This document shows, in pieces, positions 4,968 through 8,156 of a DNA stretch of 8,156 nucleotides. Both the position numbers and the translations under genes were made by a program. The stretch covers positions 1-8,156 of the forward strand of contig JAAYQD010000263.1 in NCBI GenBank assembly GCA_012519465.1. The letters run 5' to 3'. Position 1 is the first letter of the stretch, and every line of letters starts with the position of its first letter. Under the pieces are notes generated by a model, which was not told where the DNA came from, did not search any database, and saw only the letters and a list, made by a program, of their open reading frames with translations. This DNA comes from Candidatus Cloacimonadota bacterium (lineage in GTDB: Bacteria; Cloacimonadota; Cloacimonadia; Cloacimonadales; Cloacimonadaceae).

Positions 4968-6923
4968 ATGTTCCAACTGTCTTTCCTCCACACCAGCCTG
5001 CTGATCTTTGCCGCAGCCACGGTTTTGCCCCTGTTGATCTGGCTGATTGCCAAGCGCAAGCCGCCCCGCGTGGTATTCTCCTCCCTGCGCTTCATCCGGC
5101 TGAGCGCCCAGGAAGAGAAGAAGCGCAGCAAATTGCAGGAAATCCTGCTGCTCATCATCCGCATGCTGATCATTCTGCTCTTTACGCTGGCAGTGGCGCG
5201 CCCGCAGGTGTTTTCCTCCCGGCTCAAACAAAGCGGCAAGCATCCGCCCACCGCCCTTGCCATCGTGGTGGATAATTCCTTTGGCATGGATTATCTGCAT
5301 GAGGCAAAGACAGCCCTGGATCGCAGCAAAGAAGCCCTGGAAAAGATCAATGCCCTCACCAATTCCACGGATAAGGTGATCATCCTCACCCTGGATGAAA
5401 GCTGGAACACCCTGCACGGGCAAAGCTATGCCGGCAAGATCCCCGGGGATATCATCAATTCCATTGCCATCACCCATCTGCCCCTCAGCATGGAGGCGGC
5501 TATGGATAAGGCACATACCAAACTGGTGGAATCCGGCATCCCCAATCGAGAATTGTATCTAATCACGGATAAACGGGAGGCGCAGTACCCGGCTGATTTC
5601 CCCCTGCCGGTACACCTCATCCCCCTGGCAGCGCCGCAAAGCTGGCAAAACCTGAGCATCAAAGACGTGACTCCCCTGCCGCAATTGGTGGATAAGACCC
5701 GGCAGCAAAGCCTGCAATTTACCCTTGCCAATCACGGCGATGCCCAGCGTGCGGACGTGTTGATCAGAGCCGTCTTGGGCGAAACCAAGGTGGCAGAAAA
5801 GTTTGTGAGCATCCCCGCCCGGCAGGAGATCAAGGAAACCATCCTCATCGAGCTGAGGCAGGATGGCTGGCAGACGGGGTACGTGGAGGTGGTGGATGAG
5901 CGGCTGATGCACGATAATCGCTCCTACTTTGCCTTCCCTCACCGCCTCAATCCCTCTTTGGCGGTCATCACCCAGGATGCCTCGCTGCCCTTTTACCTGC
6001 AGGGTGCCCTGGATGTATATCGCGGAGGCGGCAAGCTGAAGCTGATCGCTCCCGATGCCTTGGTAATGGCAGATCTGGAAGAGTATCAAAACTTTGTTAT
6101 TTACAAGCCCGGTCCCATCGGTCCCCGCCTCAAGGAATTTATCGAATCCCTCCGCCATCAAAAGCGTGGTGCCGTGGTATTCCTGGATGAAAACATGGGC
6201 AAAGACCTGGCGTCCTGGTGGTCTTCCATGTTTGATTGCCAGATCGGCGGCTTTATGAGGGATGCCAAAGAGCTCAGCTATTTCAACCCCCATCACTATG
6301 TCAGCTCGCTATTGGGCGGCACAGAGCTTTCCCAAAAACGTGTGAGCCACTATTGGAGCTGCCAGGCGTCTGGCTCTGTGGCATTGGCAAAAGCGGGAAA
6401 AGACGACCTCGTGCTTGCCAAGGATAATATGATCCTCTTTGCCCTCGATCCCGCCGCCATGCAAAACAGCTTTTTCATAGATCCCATCTTTCCCGTATTG
6501 GCATACAGAGCTTTGGAACACAGCGGCTTGGCTCTTGCGGGAGGCAATCGCATCGAGCTTGGTGAATTGATCACCGCTCAAGAGCTCACCCTGCCGGATG
6601 GCTCCGTATTGCAGCTTGCCAATCGCAGCTATCGGGCATCCAAGCCCGGCATTTACCACAGCCGCATCGCCAATGGTGAAGCCACTGCCATCGCCGTGGA
6701 TTATCACTATCAGGAAAGCGAGAATAACCCTCAAGATTATCAGAAACTAAAATATATCAAAAGCCTCAAAGCCGATTGGCAAAAACAGCTCTTCCGCTCC
6801 CGCCTGGGCTATGATATCTGGAAGACCCTCTTCCTGGTGGCATTAGCCCTCTTCCTGCTGGAAATCGGCATCATCAAGCTGGCATCCCTCAAAGCCGGCA
6901 AGAGCCCCAAGGAGCTTACATGA
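4968..6923 (+). CDS. BatA-type membrane protein with von Willebrand factor A domain
   Basis: The 651-residue inner-membrane protein begins with the BatA (aerotolerance regulator N-terminal) module: a helix at about 8-27, a short FSSLRFIRL segment (37-45) and a second helix at about 57-77 ending in ARPQVF. A VWA domain follows (about 96-220) with a MIDAS-like VVDNSFGMD (100-108) and LITDKRE (198-204). Next come a beta-sandwich-like stretch (about 230-325), a region resembling the class I glutamine-amidotransferase-like domain of these proteins (about 328-520, no catalytic triad recognised), and a C-terminal helix (617-637). Related proteins often neighbour MoxR ATPase and DUF58 genes, none of which is present here. 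The function is unsettled, probably envelope maintenance or protein interaction in the periplasm. The metal site is atypical: DxSxG replaces DxSxS. A 9-base gap with a weak AAGGG site precedes the ATG. Confidence 0.85.
   Translation: MFQLSFLHTSLLIFAAATVLPLLIWLIAKRKPPRVVFSSLRFIRLSAQEEKKRSKLQEILLLIIRMLIILLFTLAVARPQVFSSRLKQSGKHPPTALAIVVDNSFGMDYLHEAKTALDRSKEALEKINALTNSTDKVIILTLDESWNTLHGQSYAGKIPGDIINSIAITHLPLSMEAAMDKAHTKLVESGIPNRELYLITDKREAQYPADFPLPVHLIPLAAPQSWQNLSIKDVTPLPQLVDKTRQQSLQFTLANHGDAQRADVLIRAVLGETKVAEKFVSIPARQEIKETILIELRQDGWQTGYVEVVDERLMHDNRSYFAFPHRLNPSLAVITQDASLPFYLQGALDVYRGGGKLKLIAPDALVMADLEEYQNFVIYKPGPIGPRLKEFIESLRHQKRGAVVFLDENMGKDLASWWSSMFDCQIGGFMRDAKELSYFNPHHYVSSLLGGTELSQKRVSHYWSCQASGSVALAKAGKDDLVLAKDNMILFALDPAAMQNSFFIDPIFPVLAYRALEHSGLALAGGNRIELGELITAQELTLPDGSVLQLANRSYRASKPGIYHSRIANGEATAIAVDYHYQESENNPQDYQKLKYIKSLKADWQKQLFRSRLGYDIWKTLFLVALALFLLEIGIIKLASLKAGKSPKELT
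6909..6914 (+). promoter_or_regulatory. Shine-Dalgarno site for dxs
   Basis: AAGGAG lies within the last codons of the VWA gene, 5 bases before the dxs ATG at 6920. It fixes the dxs start and implies that dxs is translated from the same transcript as the VWA gene. Confidence 0.8.
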
Positions 6924-8156
6924 GTGATATCCTAAAAAGTATAAAACAACCCAAAGACGTTAAAAAGCTGCCCCTCACCAAACTGATGGAATTAGCCGCC
7001 GAAACCCGCGAGCGCATCGTGGAGGTGGTATCCCAGACGGGAGGCCATATAGCGCCCAGCCTGGGAGCGGTGGAGATCGCCATCGCCCTGCTCAAAATCT
7101 TTGACCTCAATAAAGACAAAGTGGTATGGGATGTGGGGCATCAAAGCTATGCATGGAAGATCCTCACGGGACGCAACGAACGCTTCCACACCCTGCGCAG
7201 CCTGGATGGCATCAGCGGCTTTACAAACCGTGATGAAAGCCCCTATGACGCCTTCACCACGGGGCACAGCAGCACCTCCATTTCCGCCGCTCTGGGCATG
7301 GCATGTGCTGCGGAATTGCAGGATGAAGAATCCCATCATATCGCCGTGATCGGTGATGGCGCCCTCACGGGGGGGATGAGCTTTGAAGCGCTGAACCACA
7401 CCGGACACATCCAGCCCAACCGCTTTTTGGTGATCCTCAATGACAACGCCATGTCCATCTCCAAAAACGTGGGTGGCTTGCAAAAATATATGGCGAGGAT
7501 GATGACCTCCAAATCTTACAATACCCTCAAACAACAGATTTGGGACCTGAGCCACAACCTGCCCACGCGCATCCGCTGGCACTTTATCTATGGAGCGCGC
7601 AAGGTGGAAGAATCCATGATGAATATCCTGGTGCCCAATATCATCTTCGAGGATCTGGGTTTCAAATATCTGGGACCCATAGACGGACACGACCTCAAAC
7701 AGCTCACCTCCTTCCTCAAACGCATCCGTGACAACATGGTGGGACCTGTGCTCTTGCACGTGGTCACCCAAAAGGGCAAGGGCTATCCCCCTGCCGAAGA
7801 GGATGCCTCCCTCTTTCATGGTGTGGGACCCTTTGAATCTGCAAGCGGCAAACAAAAGTGTGCGGGCAGCCCCTCTTGGAACGACGTTTTTGGCAAAAAG
7901 CTCTGCGCTTTGGCAGAGGAAAACCAGGATATCGTAGCCATCACCGCCGCCATGACCGTGGGCACGGGGTTGAGCGGATTTGAAGAGAAGTATCCCGAGC
8001 GGCTCTTTGACGTGGGCATAGCCGAGCAACACGCCGTCACCATGGCAGCAGGAATGGCAGCCAAGGGCATAAAGCCTTTTGTGGCAATATACAGCACCTT
8101 TTTGCAGCGCGCCTTGGATCAGATCATCCACGACGTTGCCCTGCCCCGCCTGCCGG
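6920..8156 (+). CDS. dxs: 1-deoxy-D-xylulose-5-phosphate synthase, N-terminal two thirds (runs off window)
   Basis: The enzyme condenses pyruvate with D-glyceraldehyde 3-phosphate to DXP and CO2, using thiamine diphosphate and Mg2+. This is the first step of the MEP isoprenoid pathway and also feeds thiamine and pyridoxal synthesis in some bacteria; it acts in the cytoplasm as a dimer. The 412 residues present include GGHIAPSLG (41-49, H43), VWDVGHQSYAWKILTGR (69-85, H73), TTGHSSTSISAALG (113-126), the thiamine-binding GDGALTGGMSFEALN (145-159) through LNDNAMSIS (173-181), YLGPIDGHD (250-258), KGKGYPPAEED (285-295), FHGVGPF (299-305) and the transketolase-like catalytic DVGIAEQHA (364-372, E369). 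The family is usually about 620-640 residues, so roughly a third is missing past the window end. The frame is intact. The ATG overlaps the VWA stop (ATGA). Confidence 0.97.
   Translation, partial: MSDILKSIKQPKDVKKLPLTKLMELAAETRERIVEVVSQTGGHIAPSLGAVEIAIALLKIFDLNKDKVVWDVGHQSYAWKILTGRNERFHTLRSLDGISGFTNRDESPYDAFTTGHSSTSISAALGMACAAELQDEESHHIAVIGDGALTGGMSFEALNHTGHIQPNRFLVILNDNAMSISKNVGGLQKYMARMMTSKSYNTLKQQIWDLSHNLPTRIRWHFIYGARKVEESMMNILVPNIIFEDLGFKYLGPIDGHDLKQLTSFLKRIRDNMVGPVLLHVVTQKGKGYPPAEEDASLFHGVGPFESASGKQKCAGSPSWNDVFGKKLCALAEENQDIVAITAAMTVGTGLSGFEEKYPERLFDVGIAEQHAVTMAAGMAAKGIKPFVAIYSTFLQRALDQIIHDVALPRLP

Noticed and set aside
4674..5516. 280-residue minus-strand open frame spanning the barrel/VWA junction
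   Set aside because: It is antisense to two supported genes, and its composition (Gln, His, Gly rich) is typical of a mirror frame with no family match.
6992..8131. Long (379-residue) open frame on the minus strand across dxs
   Set aside because: It is exactly antisense to a well-conserved dxs, is rich in His/Gly from reverse-complemented codons, and has no domain. Long antisense frames are common in such codon usage.

Overview
The window reads as one densely packed, single-direction (+) stretch of bacterial chromosome: about 520 bases of non-coding sequence followed by seven co-directional genes with almost no space between them. Five of the six gene junctions are 4-base to 20-base overlaps or a 9-base gap; the widest gap is 29 bases. 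Nothing in it looks phage- or plasmid-derived. The gene mix is a BatA/von Willebrand membrane protein, a PorV/FadL-like outer-membrane barrel protein with a signal peptide, an Aur1-like PAP2 protein and a non-mevalonate isoprenoid gene. It points to a Gram-negative (diderm) bacterium, and the overall flavour suggests the FCB group, perhaps a Cloacimonadota-like lineage. That placement is inference from protein style only and is uncertain.

Region by region. Bases 1-313 hold no supportable gene, but contain nested complementary segments that could fold as an RNA, a 10-bp tandem repeat carrying two ACCGGT palindromes, and a compact hairpin (282-304). Bases 314-370 are a striking symmetrical array of 11-bp units, three forward and two inverted, that forms a near-perfect dyad. 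A weak candidate promoter (432-460) and a good Shine-Dalgarno site (510-515) precede the first gene.

The genes are: a YggS/PLPBP-type PLP-binding protein (521-1231); a divergent PlsY-family membrane acyltransferase-like protein (1228-1872); a two-part GNAT-superfamily protein (1902-3020); a PAP2 protein of the inositolphosphorylceramide-synthase-like type (3001-3921); an outer-membrane beta-barrel protein (3918-4958); a BatA/VWA membrane protein (4968-6923); and the first two thirds of 1-deoxy-D-xylulose-5-phosphate synthase, dxs (6920-8156, cut by the window end).

Taken together the middle genes look envelope- and lipid-directed: a possible acyl transfer step, a GNAT of unknown substrate, a lipid head-group phosphatase/phosphotransferase, an outer-membrane barrel and a membrane-anchored VWA protein. 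They are flanked by PLP homeostasis (yggS) and isoprenoid precursor supply (dxs). The overlaps argue for translational coupling and probably one transcript. The most interesting material is the 11-bp dyad array, the possible structured RNA upstream, and the lipid trio in which the PlsY-like protein has lost several signature residues.
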